From: a virus
IMG/VR virus record: IMGVR_UViG_3300042874_000613
Span: 1 to 20,161 of that record
Length of the DNA: 20,161 bases
Strand: one strand, 5' to 3'
Below, piece by piece: positions 8,180-15,580 of the stretch. The position numbers and the translations under genes are program-made. The stretch's first letter is position 1; each line of letters starts with the position of its first letter. A model generated the notes under the pieces. That model was not told the origin of the DNA and made no database searches. It saw only the letters and a list, made by a program, of their open reading frames with translations.

Positions 8180-8335
8180 TTCTTCACTTCGCACCCATCT
8201 CAGGTCGTTGAAGGCTACCGCCCAAGCTTCGTCATCCATGCTTTCAGGATGCTGTATATGCAAGTAATACCGCAGTTGTGCATCAATCTTACGGATATAG
8301 CCTGTTCGCTCTCCGATGGCAGTAGCCTCTATAGC
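8159..8335 (-). CDS. tail assembly chaperone extension, reached by -1 frameshift
   Basis: A 58-codon open frame follows the shorter chaperone ORF in the -1 frame, with normal protein character (ERTGYIRKIDAQLRYYLHIQ, DDEAWAVAFNDLRWV). It has no ATG, GTG or TTG before codon 33, so independent translation is unlikely. Joining it to the upstream ORF near AGAAAAG (8335-8341) gives a product of about 158 residues from 8634 to 8159. An AAGGAGG motif lies 9 bases before the AAAAG, an arrangement known from E. coli dnaX frameshifting. This is the expected place for a lambda G/GT-type pair, just before the tape measure. The exact slip site is inferred. Confidence 0.7.
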   Translation of the reverse strand, partial: AIEATAIGERTGYIRKIDAQLRYYLHIQHPESMDDEAWAVAFNDLRWVRSEELRQSKN

Positions 8336-8634
8336 TTTTCTATTTCGGCCTCCTTCAGTTCTATGATTTCGGCAAGCTTGCCACTTGCCGACAGAAACAA
8401 TTCATCATCGGTCTTGATGGCCTCTGAGCCTCCCAGGAAGGTGTTCTCTAGGATTATTTCATTAAACTTCAGCGGGTCTTTGGTGCCCACATTCGATGCA
8501 AACGAGAGGGTCTTTCGATCCGGGTTCTTCACATAACACACATGACCGTCTACTTTGATGGCAAATACCGATTTGTGAGCCTTTTTCCAGCGTTCAATTT
8601 GCTCAGGGCTGGCTTGTCCTATTAATTCTGTCAT
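8329..8634 (-). CDS. tail assembly chaperone, short form
   Basis: A 101-residue protein with VKNPDRKTLSFASNVG, KFNEIILENTFLGGSE and KTDDELFLSASGKLAEIIELKE, a pattern I recall from short chaperone-position proteins of Bacteroidetes phages. It lies between tube and tape measure genes, the place of lambda gpG-type chaperones that coat the tape measure while the tube is polymerised. The ORF ends at TAG 8329-8331, right after a candidate slippery site that would extend it into the -1 frame. It starts at ATG 8634, just after the tube gene stop. Confidence 0.75.
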   Translation of the reverse strand: MTELIGQASPEQIERWKKAHKSVFAIKVDGHVCYVKNPDRKTLSFASNVGTKDPLKFNEIILENTFLGGSEAIKTDDELFLSASGKLAEIIELKEAEIEKL

Positions 8635-8637
8635 AGT

Positions 8638-9060
8638 TTAGATGTTTTTTCTGATTTTTATGGCTATAAACGACAGGGCTATTTCGCCATATTTATCTCC
8701 CTGCTTCATTCCTTTCTCGTTGTCTTGAAACTCCATGTATTCTATGGCATCCGACGATATGGTGCCGCCATTCTCTGGCGCATAAGACACCACCATAGTC
8801 AGGTTGCGCAGATCAAAAATGTCTTTTCCCTTGCCGGCTGCCTTTTCCAAGGCCTGCACCTCGCTCTGTAGCAAGGTAAGCGTGCCTTCATATTTCTTAT
8901 TGCCACGTCCAATGCCGCGGGGTTCCGATCCAGAGGCATGAATCAATTCTTTTTCTTGCGACGACTTGTATTTTATCCCACGAGCACCGGTGAGCTTTCT
9001 TCCTTTCAGTTGAATTTCAATGTCGCTCCAGGCGTATTCTTCACTGTTAAAATCTGCCAT
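8638..9060 (-). CDS. tail tube protein
   Basis: A 140-residue protein directly downstream of the sheath gene, as tube follows sheath in contractile phages. It shows tube-type features: FNSEEYAWSDIEIQLKGRKL at the start, a GIKYKSSQEKE strand, a glycine-rich turn (GSEPRGIGRGNKKYEG), and a C-terminal beta strand (YGEIALSFIAIKIRK). It overlaps the sheath gene by one base. The function is inferred from size, position and pattern. Confidence 0.75.
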   Translation of the reverse strand: MADFNSEEYAWSDIEIQLKGRKLTGARGIKYKSSQEKELIHASGSEPRGIGRGNKKYEGTLTLLQSEVQALEKAAGKGKDIFDLRNLTMVVSYAPENGGTISSDAIEYMEFQDNEKGMKQGDKYGEIALSFIAIKIRKNI

Positions 9061-10256
9061 TATGCATTATTTAAAGGGTTTGTAAAGCCTATTTCTATTT
9101 CTATGGAGGAGGTGTAACCCACCGGAATTGCACTCACCGTTACTTTCAACTTATCGGTGCTTATTACATCTTGCTTTTCATCGATCAAGCAGCTTATTGC
9201 GCTCAATTCGCCATTGGCTACCATCTGCTCCTTCACCGCTTTTTCAATTTCTGTTTGCAAGCTTTTTACATAACTTGCAGGCAGGGTGCCATCAGGGTTG
9301 ATGTCTATATCTTCATCCACTTCATTTATAAAGGTCAGATAGGCAATCAACATCAATTTGTCCATCACCCGTCCGCGCGACAGGTACCTGTAATCATCCC
9401 CATCCGAGGTGGCAGTGTGGTCGCTGTTGAAGTAATAACCCGCCTTGCCCGCAAATTTCCGATAGATGATATAGCCCTTGTCATGGATCAAGTCCAAGGC
9501 ATTCTCAACGGTCTCTATAGGCTCGCCATGGGTCAAATAAGCCTCTGTAATTGCCAAGGAACCTGATTTTACCCTGCTTATTTTGCGCTGCACCGGATTG
9601 GCTGCCAATCTGCCCAGCACTATGCCGATGTTGGCATCTTCCAAGCCCGATCCTTGTCCGGTCAATACCACTGCTACTCTATTTTCACTGCGCTGTTTCA
9701 GATCGGCCAAGTCGCCGGCAATGCCTGTCCAGCCACGTCCAGCAACTAGCACACGCAACGGCCTCACATTTGCCGCATGCTGCGTAGCCAATTGTTGGGC
9801 ATTCACCACAGCTCCCCACACATCGGCATCTAAGCCATCCGTGATGGTTTGCACATAGCCCAAATCGGGCACACGGCTCACACCCAACAATCGGATCCGT
9901 CCTTGGGCAGCATCCAGCAATCTGGCGCCATTCTTACTCAGCGACACATCTACCATCGCTGTCATAAGCACCGTTTGCGCCATCAACATAATCCACAGTT
10001 CAGCGCCTGTGCCTGCTTCGCGGTAAAATTGCGACACTTGGTAGTACACATCCAACTGGTTCGCACTGTCGTAATCGGCATCTATGCCCAAGGCTTCCAA
10101 ATCGGCCAAGCCGAATAGTTGCACCGGTTCATCCAATTCAAGCTGTCCTGCAACTGCAACTCCCGACAACAGCATGCCGGCAACACCATCGCCCACAACA
10201 ACCGCACTGCCAATGCCGCCATTCAATACTACTATATTTACTCCTGGTAATCCCAT
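9060..10256 (-). CDS. contractile tail sheath protein (DUF2586-like)
   Basis: A 398-residue protein. It opens with GLPGVNIVVLNGG, has a middle domain (RIRLLGVSRVPD, RPLRVLVAGRGW, VAVVLTGQ) resembling sheath/DUF2586 proteins, and ends with a conserved sheath-type C-terminal domain (GYIIYRKFAGKAGYYFNSDH, RVMDKLMLIAYLTFINEVDE). It forms the outer contractile tube, so the virion is myovirus-like. It is somewhat shorter than Mu gpL (about 495). It is followed by the tube gene with a one-base overlap and shares one base with the upstream gene's stop. Confidence 0.85.
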   Translation of the reverse strand: MGLPGVNIVVLNGGIGSAVVVGDGVAGMLLSGVAVAGQLELDEPVQLFGLADLEALGIDADYDSANQLDVYYQVSQFYREAGTGAELWIMLMAQTVLMTAMVDVSLSKNGARLLDAAQGRIRLLGVSRVPDLGYVQTITDGLDADVWGAVVNAQQLATQHAANVRPLRVLVAGRGWTGIAGDLADLKQRSENRVAVVLTGQGSGLEDANIGIVLGRLAANPVQRKISRVKSGSLAITEAYLTHGEPIETVENALDLIHDKGYIIYRKFAGKAGYYFNSDHTATSDGDDYRYLSRGRVMDKLMLIAYLTFINEVDEDIDINPDGTLPASYVKSLQTEIEKAVKEQMVANGELSAISCLIDEKQDVISTDKLKVTVSAIPVGYTSSIEIEIGFTNPLNNA

Positions 10257-10600
10257 TATACGTTTTTGTTTTCGTTATAAAATTGTTTGTAAACACAGGA
10301 TTTGCACAGCGTGTCATGATTCTCGCGTAGCAATTTCATATCGCCTATCAGGTCATCAATGCGCATTTCCAGCTTCTTGATTTGTTCCGATTGTTTAAGG
10401 ATCAGTTCCTCCTGCTTGCTGATTTTCTCACTTTGCTCTTCGCTCAATTCGCGCCAAATGGTAATCACTTTCTGTGCATTCCCTAGTTCCAAGGAGAGTG
10501 TTTCAGCATTACTCTTTTTTCGTGTCAAAAAATAAGTCAAAACACTCCCTGCCCCGGTGCCTGCTATGGCTATCAAGGCCAGCATAATTGGTTCGCTCAT
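10256..10600 (-). CDS. membrane-anchored coiled-coil protein with C-terminal CxxC
   Basis: A 114-residue protein with one N-terminal membrane segment (IMLALIAIAGTGAGSVLTYFL, residues 5-25), a basic stop (TRKK), then about 70 residues of charged coiled coil (SEEQSEKISKQEELILKQSE), ending in CKSC (near residues 98-101) and a basic tail. The basic residues after the membrane segment suggest a cytoplasmic C-terminus, which argues against an i-spanin. Similar small proteins occur in Bacteroidetes phages as I recall, without a known function. It lies between the acidic repeat protein and sheath with one-base overlaps on both sides. Confidence 0.65.
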   Translation of the reverse strand: MSEPIMLALIAIAGTGAGSVLTYFLTRKKSNAETLSLELGNAQKVITIWRELSEEQSEKISKQEELILKQSEQIKKLEMRIDDLIGDMKLLRENHDTLCKSCVYKQFYNENKNV

Positions 10601-11097
10601 TACTCAATTATTGATCGTGGTACCTCTAAAATCACCAAAGCCTTGTCGCGTTTCATCCGACCGTCTTTGCGTGCATGATTTTCTGCCGATGAGCGGTCTT
10701 TCTTCAAAAACACCTGTCCATCACTTGTCAGCAACACCATCTTTTCGGTGGCATTACTTTCAAAAACCGACTTCACCTGGTCCAGATGTTTCCGCATAAG
10801 TTGGATAGTTTCCATGCTTGGTTCTTCCACCTCTGGTTGATCCAGAGTGGTGTTTTCAGCTTCGTCACTTGTTTCTTCCACCTCTGGTTGATCCAGAGTG
10901 GCGCTTTCGGCTTCGTCACTTGATTCTTCCACCTCTGGTTGATCCAGAGTGGTGTTTTCAGCTTCGTCACTTGATTCTTCCACCTCTGGTTGATCTAGGA
11001 TGGCGCTTTCTATTTGGTCACTTGATTCGGCCACCACATCTACCGATATCGCCGGTGTTTTATTTTCAGTTTTCTTAAAGTTCGTTCCTTTTCCCAT
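10600..11097 (-). CDS. acidic repeat protein between capsid and sheath genes
   Basis: A 165-residue protein in two parts. Residues 25-92 are four tandem 17-residue acidic units (SSDEAENTTLDQPEVEE type), probably unstructured. Residues 95-165 form a conserved-looking domain (METIQLMRKHLDQVKSVF, VLLTSDGQVFLKKDRSSAE). It follows the major capsid gene, so it may be a head decoration, head-fibre or connector protein comparable in place to Mu gp35; I cannot show this from sequence. A terminator lies between it and the capsid gene, so expression should be lower. The start ATG 11097 is preceded by an A-rich stretch (GAAAGAAAAA). Confidence 0.65.
   Translation of the reverse strand: MGKGTNFKKTENKTPAISVDVVAESSDQIESAILDQPEVEESSDEAENTTLDQPEVEESSDEAESATLDQPEVEETSDEAENTTLDQPEVEEPSMETIQLMRKHLDQVKSVFESNATEKMVLLTSDGQVFLKKDRSSAENHARKDGRMKRDKALVILEVPRSIIE
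10822..11025 (-). repeat. four tandem 51-bp repeats
   Basis: TTCTTCCACCTCTGGTTGAT begins at 10822, 10873, 10924 and 10975, an exact 51-base period. The first three copies are nearly identical and the fourth (the N-terminal one in the protein) is more diverged. They encode the acidic 17-residue units, keep frame, and could expand or contract by slippage. Confidence 0.9.
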
Positions 11098-11130
11098 TTT
11101 TTCTTTCGTTTGTTCGTTTTTTTCTTAGAG

Positions 11131-11158
11131 AAAAACGCCACTTGACCATGCAAGTGGC
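11131..11158 (-). terminator. intrinsic terminator after the major capsid gene
   Basis: On the minus strand GCCACTTG pairs with CAAGTGGC around a six-base loop (11137-11158), followed by GTTTTT. It lies 22 bases after the capsid stop and before the acidic repeat gene. Since no promoter is obvious before that gene, it probably works as a partial terminator that lowers tail gene transcription relative to capsid. Confidence 0.8.
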
Positions 11159-11180
11159 ATTCTTCATCACTCACTTATAA

Positions 11181-12215
11181 CTACACAACACTGTCGTTTA
11201 CCAAGGCGCCAAAAGCTTCCAATGTTTTGGGCAAGGCTATAAATCGTTGATCAAATGATACTAAATTGCGCTTATTCAATGGATCTTTCTCCGCTTCTGA
11301 GTAACTCATCGATGCGGTACCTTTGGCTTTAAACATGCGCTTGGCATAGAAAGCAACTGAGGCATCTCTATCTGTTCCGGCAGCGGCTGCACCATAGGCC
11401 TTTTTCGCAAAAGCTGCATCGTATTTCGGATTATCCGCAAATTCATGGATCTCAAAACCATACAAGCGCACAATTTTGCCCGAACCAATATCCTGGTACT
11501 GTCCTTTAAAAGATTCGCTCACCAACAGCAGATCTTCCACATGCTGTGGACACAACACCAATATGCGATTATCGTCATTGGGAACCCTCAGATCGTCAAA
11601 CTTGCGTTTGAGTGCGATCAAATCGGCTATCACCATCCGTTTCTTACCCAATCCATTATCCCCTCCACTGGTTTTCACCACAGGGGTTTTGGTACTGTGA
11701 GTCTGGGGTGCAAAGGCATGTGCTGCTCGTTTAAAGGCCGATTCTATCAACGATTCCTTATGCAATTGCGTTGCTATCGAAATCTTCTGATAGCTGATTG
11801 CATGCAATTCGTCTTTGGTGATCGACGTGGGCACGGTCTCTAATTTGTCCAGTCCAATAGGGATATCCGGATCGCCCAACGATTGCGGAATTAGGGGATA
11901 GGTGGTATTATTAATCAATACCTCTGGTTTGGCGCCCACATCTATCAGGTGGATCACACTGTTGTTTACATACTGATCGTAAGATGGCACTTTGTCCAGG
12001 AAGGTGCCCTCAAACGTAAAGGCCTTCACTATCTCACCGGTCCACACTTCGGTATATACTCCTGCACGCACAATTCCGCTTGGCAGTGGAATCAACGATG
12101 CTCCTACCAGCACCGGTATGGTGATGCCTGGTGCAATGGCCGTTACTGTAGACACGAACAGGCCCGTCACAATTGAAATCAGCAGCGACAGCGCTACTAC
12201 TATTAATCTTGTCAT
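11181..12215 (-). CDS. major capsid protein
   Basis: A 344-residue protein lying just after the protease/scaffold gene, as Mu gpT does. Middle and C-terminal regions show capsid-type features seen in Bacteroidetes Mu-like phages: GVYTEVWTGEIVKAF, VIHLIDVGAKPEVLINNTTY, DKLETVPTSITKDELHAISY, LVLCPQHVEDLLL. The N-terminal 45 residues are unusually hydrophobic (LIVVALSLLISIVTGLFVST and ITIPVLVGASLIPLPSGI); they might be a delta region removed by the protease or a buried arm. I chose ATG 12215 over the upstream GTG 12221, because ATG is preceded by an A-rich leader typical of this phylum. An intrinsic terminator follows. Confidence 0.85.
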   Translation of the reverse strand: MTRLIVVALSLLISIVTGLFVSTVTAIAPGITIPVLVGASLIPLPSGIVRAGVYTEVWTGEIVKAFTFEGTFLDKVPSYDQYVNNSVIHLIDVGAKPEVLINNTTYPLIPQSLGDPDIPIGLDKLETVPTSITKDELHAISYQKISIATQLHKESLIESAFKRAAHAFAPQTHSTKTPVVKTSGGDNGLGKKRMVIADLIALKRKFDDLRVPNDDNRILVLCPQHVEDLLLVSESFKGQYQDIGSGKIVRLYGFEIHEFADNPKYDAAFAKKAYGAAAAGTDRDASVAFYAKRMFKAKGTASMSYSEAEKDPLNKRNLVSFDQRFIALPKTLEAFGALVNDSVV

Positions 12216-12242
12216 TGACACTTGTTTTTAGTTTTTGTTTTA

Positions 12243-12680
12243 TTAGTTTATTTTTGGCTCAAATCCATAATGGCTGGCATACATCTCTTTATAGGTTGCC
12301 GGATTGTCGGCTCGCAATTTGATTTTTTCGGCATCCGTGAGCGATTCCCAATTCTTCTTCACCCCAGATGCATCCGTATTTTTAACCAGAGCCAACAGGC
12401 TCGACAAGGTCACTGATTCAGGTGCTGCTGCTGGTTCAATTGCCGTTGCAGGCTTACCCAGATGATCAATAAAGCTAAGCGCCAAATTTTGATCAAGTTC
12501 GTACAACTTTAGCAAATCTGCCTTGTTGCCATCGGTCAATACACCGCGCGATGCAGCTAGCATCTCAAACACCGAAATAGGTGTACCTTCAGATTTGGTC
12601 ATCAAGCTCAAAATTTTTGCATTTATTTCTTCCTGTGTTGCTGTATCGGGCAATCCTAGCGAAAGTGCGATTTCTTTCAT
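12243..12680 (-). CDS. nested scaffold protein from internal in-frame start (Mu gpZ-like)
   Basis: In-frame ATG at 12680 (M161 of the protease ORF) begins MKEIALSLGLPDTATQEEIN, which reads like a natural N-terminus, and is preceded by a very A/T-rich stretch (TTAAAATAAAAACAGAC) that suits Bacteroidetes initiation. The product would be 145 residues, the whole scaffold part without protease. In Mu the scaffold Z is made this way from within gene I. Separate translation here is inferred. Confidence 0.6.
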   Translation of the reverse strand: MKEIALSLGLPDTATQEEINAKILSLMTKSEGTPISVFEMLAASRGVLTDGNKADLLKLYELDQNLALSFIDHLGKPATAIEPAAAPESVTLSSLLALVKNTDASGVKKNWESLTDAEKIKLRADNPATYKEMYASHYGFEPKIN

Positions 12681-13160
12681 GTCTGTTTTTATTTTAATTT
12701 TAGGTACTAATTTATTGATATCATCCACCGCAGATAGATTCACAACCACTCCCGAGGTGTCGTAAAGTTTCACAGCCGAGGCATTCGACGGCACGGTGGC
12801 CACTGCTATTTCCATCAGTTCACAGGCTAGCACCGTGGGGCGTTCCTGACCCTGCTTCAGATGTTCGGACATATCACTCCACGTAAGCGCTCTGAAGCCG
12901 ATAGAGAATCCACTCATATAGCCCTTTTCATACTTACCTTTGAGCTTACGACCCAATTCGTCGTCTTCATCAAACTCTACTTCGCCCACCAGATTTTGGC
13001 CTTCGATCCGCAAATCGGTAATCTTACCCACCGACATCTCATAGGTATTGTGCATGTAGGTGACCACCGGATTCTTTTCAAATCGAGCCAAATCGATCCC
13101 ACTGGTCAGTACCCAAAATCCGTAACTGTTTAATTCCTCTGTGTTAAATACTGCTTTCAT
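12243..13160 (-). CDS. prohead protease with C-terminal scaffold (Mu gpI-like)
   Basis: A 305-residue protein. Residues 1-135 are an HK97/Mu-type prohead serine protease: candidate catalytic H37 (VVTYMHNTY), S83 in GYMSGFSIGF, and the family segment ELMEIAVATVPSNASA (114-129). Residues 161-305 are a helical, Ala/Ser-rich scaffold-like region. It should mature the procapsid and direct capsid assembly. It is the first gene of the leftward structural operon, with a promoter about 35-65 bases upstream. An in-frame ATG at residue 161 probably gives a separate scaffold protein, as in Mu I/Z. Confidence 0.85.
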   Translation of the reverse strand: MKAVFNTEELNSYGFWVLTSGIDLARFEKNPVVTYMHNTYEMSVGKITDLRIEGQNLVGEVEFDEDDELGRKLKGKYEKGYMSGFSIGFRALTWSDMSEHLKQGQERPTVLACELMEIAVATVPSNASAVKLYDTSGVVVNLSAVDDINKLVPKIKIKTDMKEIALSLGLPDTATQEEINAKILSLMTKSEGTPISVFEMLAASRGVLTDGNKADLLKLYELDQNLALSFIDHLGKPATAIEPAAAPESVTLSSLLALVKNTDASGVKKNWESLTDAEKIKLRADNPATYKEMYASHYGFEPKIN

Positions 13161-13194
13161 TCAAGTTCTAATGTGTTGCTTGTAAAATTCAAGG

Positions 13195-13226
13195 CAAAGA
13201 TGTGCCCGCCATAATCCAAAAGCAAA
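13195..13226 (-). promoter_or_regulatory. candidate promoter of the leftward structural operon
   Basis: On the minus strand TTTG (13223-13226), 20 bases, then CATCTTTG (13195-13202): a -33/-7 pair differing from TAnnTTTG at one base. It lies 35 bases upstream of the protease ATG, in the 159-base divergent gap (13161-13319). The same N20 spacing is found at 19968-19999. I see no equally good rightward promoter in this gap. Confidence 0.5.
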
Positions 13227-13319
13227 ATTCAATAGATACATACAGTCAATCAGTTGAATACTTCATTCATTTATCGCAATTGTGATTTCTAACAAGCATT
13301 TTCGCAGAAAAATCAATCT

Positions 13320-13550
13320 ATGAACAACTTTATCAAGAGGCTTATGTATCAAGTCAGAATCCGACGGGCTATACGCAAAGCAAATACCCTGCGCCGCCAA
13401 ACCGGATACAAATACATCGTGCTCAATGTGGCTGGGAAGCCAAAGGTTTTCGCACGCTTCCAGCTCAAGAGACTTATTAAGTTAAACTTTTTCGCCAAGG
13501 GTGTCAACATCCGACAACTGGAAAAACATGCACTCTATATCACCGCATAA
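13320..13550 (+). CDS. small basic phage protein of unknown function
   Basis: A 76-residue, strongly basic protein, first of the rightward operon. Its N-terminal half is rich in Arg and Lys (IKRLMYQVRIRRAIRKANTL), followed by a small beta-like part (TGYKYIVLNVAGKPKVFARF) and a helix ending KHALYITA. I recall similar small proteins before the terminase genes of Bacteroidetes phages, without a known role; DNA or packaging-complex binding is possible from charge and place. Its last base is the first base of the small terminase ATG (TAATG). Confidence 0.65.
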   Translation: MNNFIKRLMYQVRIRRAIRKANTLRRQTGYKYIVLNVAGKPKVFARFQLKRLIKLNFFAKGVNIRQLEKHALYITA

Positions 13551-14038
13551 TGGCTAAAGACAACGAAAGACGTACAGCTCGAATACTATTCGTAGAGCAA
13601 GCGAAGACCGGAAAAGAAATTGCCGAACTGCTGGGTGTTTCCGAAAAATCAATCTCTAATTGGGTCACCAAATACGGATGGAAAAAAGCGCAAACACTAC
13701 ATGCAGCCAGCAAAGAAAACAGGCTCGACAATCTCATTCAAATCGTCGACGATTTGGCAGCAAATAGAATTGAACTTAACAATTCGCTCAAAAAATCGAA
13801 TGACATTCAAGAGCAAAAAACTATCCGCGCCCAAATTGCCGAAATCGACAATTCAATCACCCGGTGGACCAAACAGATCACCGCAGTCAACAAAGACGAA
13901 ACCATTACGCTCGGAACGTATCTCAGTGTGATGAAAAGTATCTTCAATTCACTGCAAAGATACAGCCCCGAGTTGTACCTGAAAACAATCGAATTTCAGG
14001 AGATACACATCAACGAACAAAGCACGCTACTCGACTGA
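13550..14038 (+). CDS. terminase small subunit-like HTH protein
   Basis: A 162-residue protein with an N-terminal helix-turn-helix (KTGKEIAELLGVSEKSISNW, about residues 20-39), followed by a helical region and a C-terminal tail. The HTH in front of a large terminase gene marks the small subunit, which recognises DNA for packaging. The gene ends TGATG so the large terminase starts on the same bases. Mu's counterpart is of the gp27/DUF1804 type; family assignment is by pattern. Confidence 0.8.
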   Translation: MAKDNERRTARILFVEQAKTGKEIAELLGVSEKSISNWVTKYGWKKAQTLHAASKENRLDNLIQIVDDLAANRIELNNSLKKSNDIQEQKTIRAQIAEIDNSITRWTKQITAVNKDETITLGTYLSVMKSIFNSLQRYSPELYLKTIEFQEIHINEQSTLLD

Positions 14039-15579
14039 TGAAAAGAATTAGCAAAGAGATCAGGGATCAATACCTTGCTCAATTAAAGTCCGTAAAAGAA
14101 GGCAAAACGGTCGACCTGTTCGAAACCCCAGACCAAAAATCGGCACGGATCGAATGGGCGCGCAAAGACTTTGCATTCTTTGTGCGGCAATACCTGTTTC
14201 ATTACGCAATCGACGATCAAACCCAGCGAATCATTGATTCGGCCCCTTTTCATGTATTTATTGCCAACAAAGTGCGCCGCGAAAAACGCATCAAGGCAAT
14301 CCTTCGATGGGGACGTGCACAAGCCAAATCAGTGGTGGCCGATGTGTTCATTCCGCTTTGGCTCTGGATCAACGACGATATCAAATACATGGTGCTCATT
14401 GGCAACAACGAGGACAAAGCCAAGATCCTATTGTCCGATCTTCAGGCCGAATTTGAGGCCAACAGTAGGTTGCAACACGACTTTGGTATGCAAAAACTCA
14501 AAGGATCCTGGGAAAAAGGCTACTTCGTCACCCGCAATGGCTTTGTATGTAAGGCCATTGGTGCGGGGCAAGATGCCAGAGGTTTGCGCCTAAAGAACCG
14601 CAGACCGGATTACATCGTGGCCGATGACCTCGAAGACAAAGACACACTCAAAAATCCTAAACGTCAAGACGAAATTGCCGAATGGCTCATACATGCCGTC
14701 ATCCCAACCATGGACGGGCACCGGGCACGTTTCCTTATGCCCAACAACCTCTTTGCACCCCGTATGATTCAAACTGTGCTCGAGCTGCTCATGCCTACCA
14801 TTTACATACATAGGGTAGACGCCTACGACCCTGCAACCTACCTGCCTGCATGGACTGCCAAATACACTCCCCAATACTGGCAAACAATCGAAACAGAGAT
14901 TGGCCGACTTGCAGCGCTGGCAGAATACTGCAACCATCCTCACATCGAAGGCAAAATATTCAAAAAGGAAATGATCAATTTCCTCAAAAAATACCCAAAG
15001 CTCAACCAATTCAAAATCATTGTGGGCCACTGGGACATAGCCTATGCCGGCACCAAAACCAGCGACTACAACGCCGTGCGCGTGTGGGCACTCATGGACA
15101 AATCTTTCTATTACATCCAATCATTCGTCCGACAAACCAAAATGGTTGAAGCCCTGGAATGGATGGTCTATTTCCAACAGCAATTGCCTCCGTCGGTGAC
15201 TATACACTGGCGATTCGAAGCCCAGTTCTGGAACGATGCCGTCAAAGATGCAATAGAGCTTGTCGAAGAAAAACACAACATCAAACTCAATCTGGTAAAG
15301 GTGGACACCCCGAGAGGCAAGAAATACGACCGCATGTCGGGCATGCTCCCTTATTACCAAAATGGACGAATAAATTATCCCGAAAAAATGCTGGGCGACA
15401 ACGACACCCAAACAGGACTCCAACAACTCTATGGAGTGGAGCCTGGATACCGCACCAAAGATGATGCACCCGACGCCGATCAGCAAGCCATTACCTTTTT
15501 GGAAAAACACATTCGACGTGGACACACACCCACGCGCACAGGTAAAATGAATAAAAACAACATCAGAAGAGCTAATTGA
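14038..15579 (+). CDS. terminase large subunit
   Basis: A 513-residue packaging ATPase/nuclease. The ATPase domain has a Walker A-like GRAQAKS (92-98), which differs from GxxxxGKS by Ala in place of the last Gly, and Walker B at YIVADDLED (192-200). The nuclease domain has HWDIAYAG (D333) with SDYNAVRVWAL (D343) and DAPDAD (477-480) as likely metal ligands. I chose ATG 14038, which overlaps the small subunit stop (TGATG); the frame is open 58 codons further up inside that gene but that part is a shadow. It resembles Mu gp28 and allied families. It pumps DNA into the head through the portal encoded two genes on. Confidence 0.9.
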   Translation: MKRISKEIRDQYLAQLKSVKEGKTVDLFETPDQKSARIEWARKDFAFFVRQYLFHYAIDDQTQRIIDSAPFHVFIANKVRREKRIKAILRWGRAQAKSVVADVFIPLWLWINDDIKYMVLIGNNEDKAKILLSDLQAEFEANSRLQHDFGMQKLKGSWEKGYFVTRNGFVCKAIGAGQDARGLRLKNRRPDYIVADDLEDKDTLKNPKRQDEIAEWLIHAVIPTMDGHRARFLMPNNLFAPRMIQTVLELLMPTIYIHRVDAYDPATYLPAWTAKYTPQYWQTIETEIGRLAALAEYCNHPHIEGKIFKKEMINFLKKYPKLNQFKIIVGHWDIAYAGTKTSDYNAVRVWALMDKSFYYIQSFVRQTKMVEALEWMVYFQQQLPPSVTIHWRFEAQFWNDAVKDAIELVEEKHNIKLNLVKVDTPRGKKYDRMSGMLPYYQNGRINYPEKMLGDNDTQTGLQQLYGVEPGYRTKDDAPDADQQAITFLEKHIRRGHTPTRTGKMNKNNIRRAN

Positions 15580-15580
15580 T

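Noticed and set aside
10256-10600. i-spanin
   Set aside because: Basic residues directly after the membrane segment suggest a cytoplasmic coiled coil, there is no adjacent o-spanin lipoprotein, and no endolysin is nearby.
10822-11025. CRISPR-like regular repeats
   Set aside because: The 51-base period has no unique spacers and codes for in-frame protein repeats.
13227-13319. Rightward promoter for the terminase operon
   Set aside because: No TAnnTTTG with a suitably spaced TTG or TTTG could be found; the best candidates match only the final TTG.
13864-14037. Upstream extension of the large terminase frame (58 codons)
   Set aside because: It lies wholly within the small terminase gene in another frame; the ATG at 14038 with TGATG coupling fits terminase N-termini better.
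14590-15120. Leftward ORF of 176 codons
   Set aside because: Antisense of the large terminase ATPase/nuclease region, which has clear motifs.
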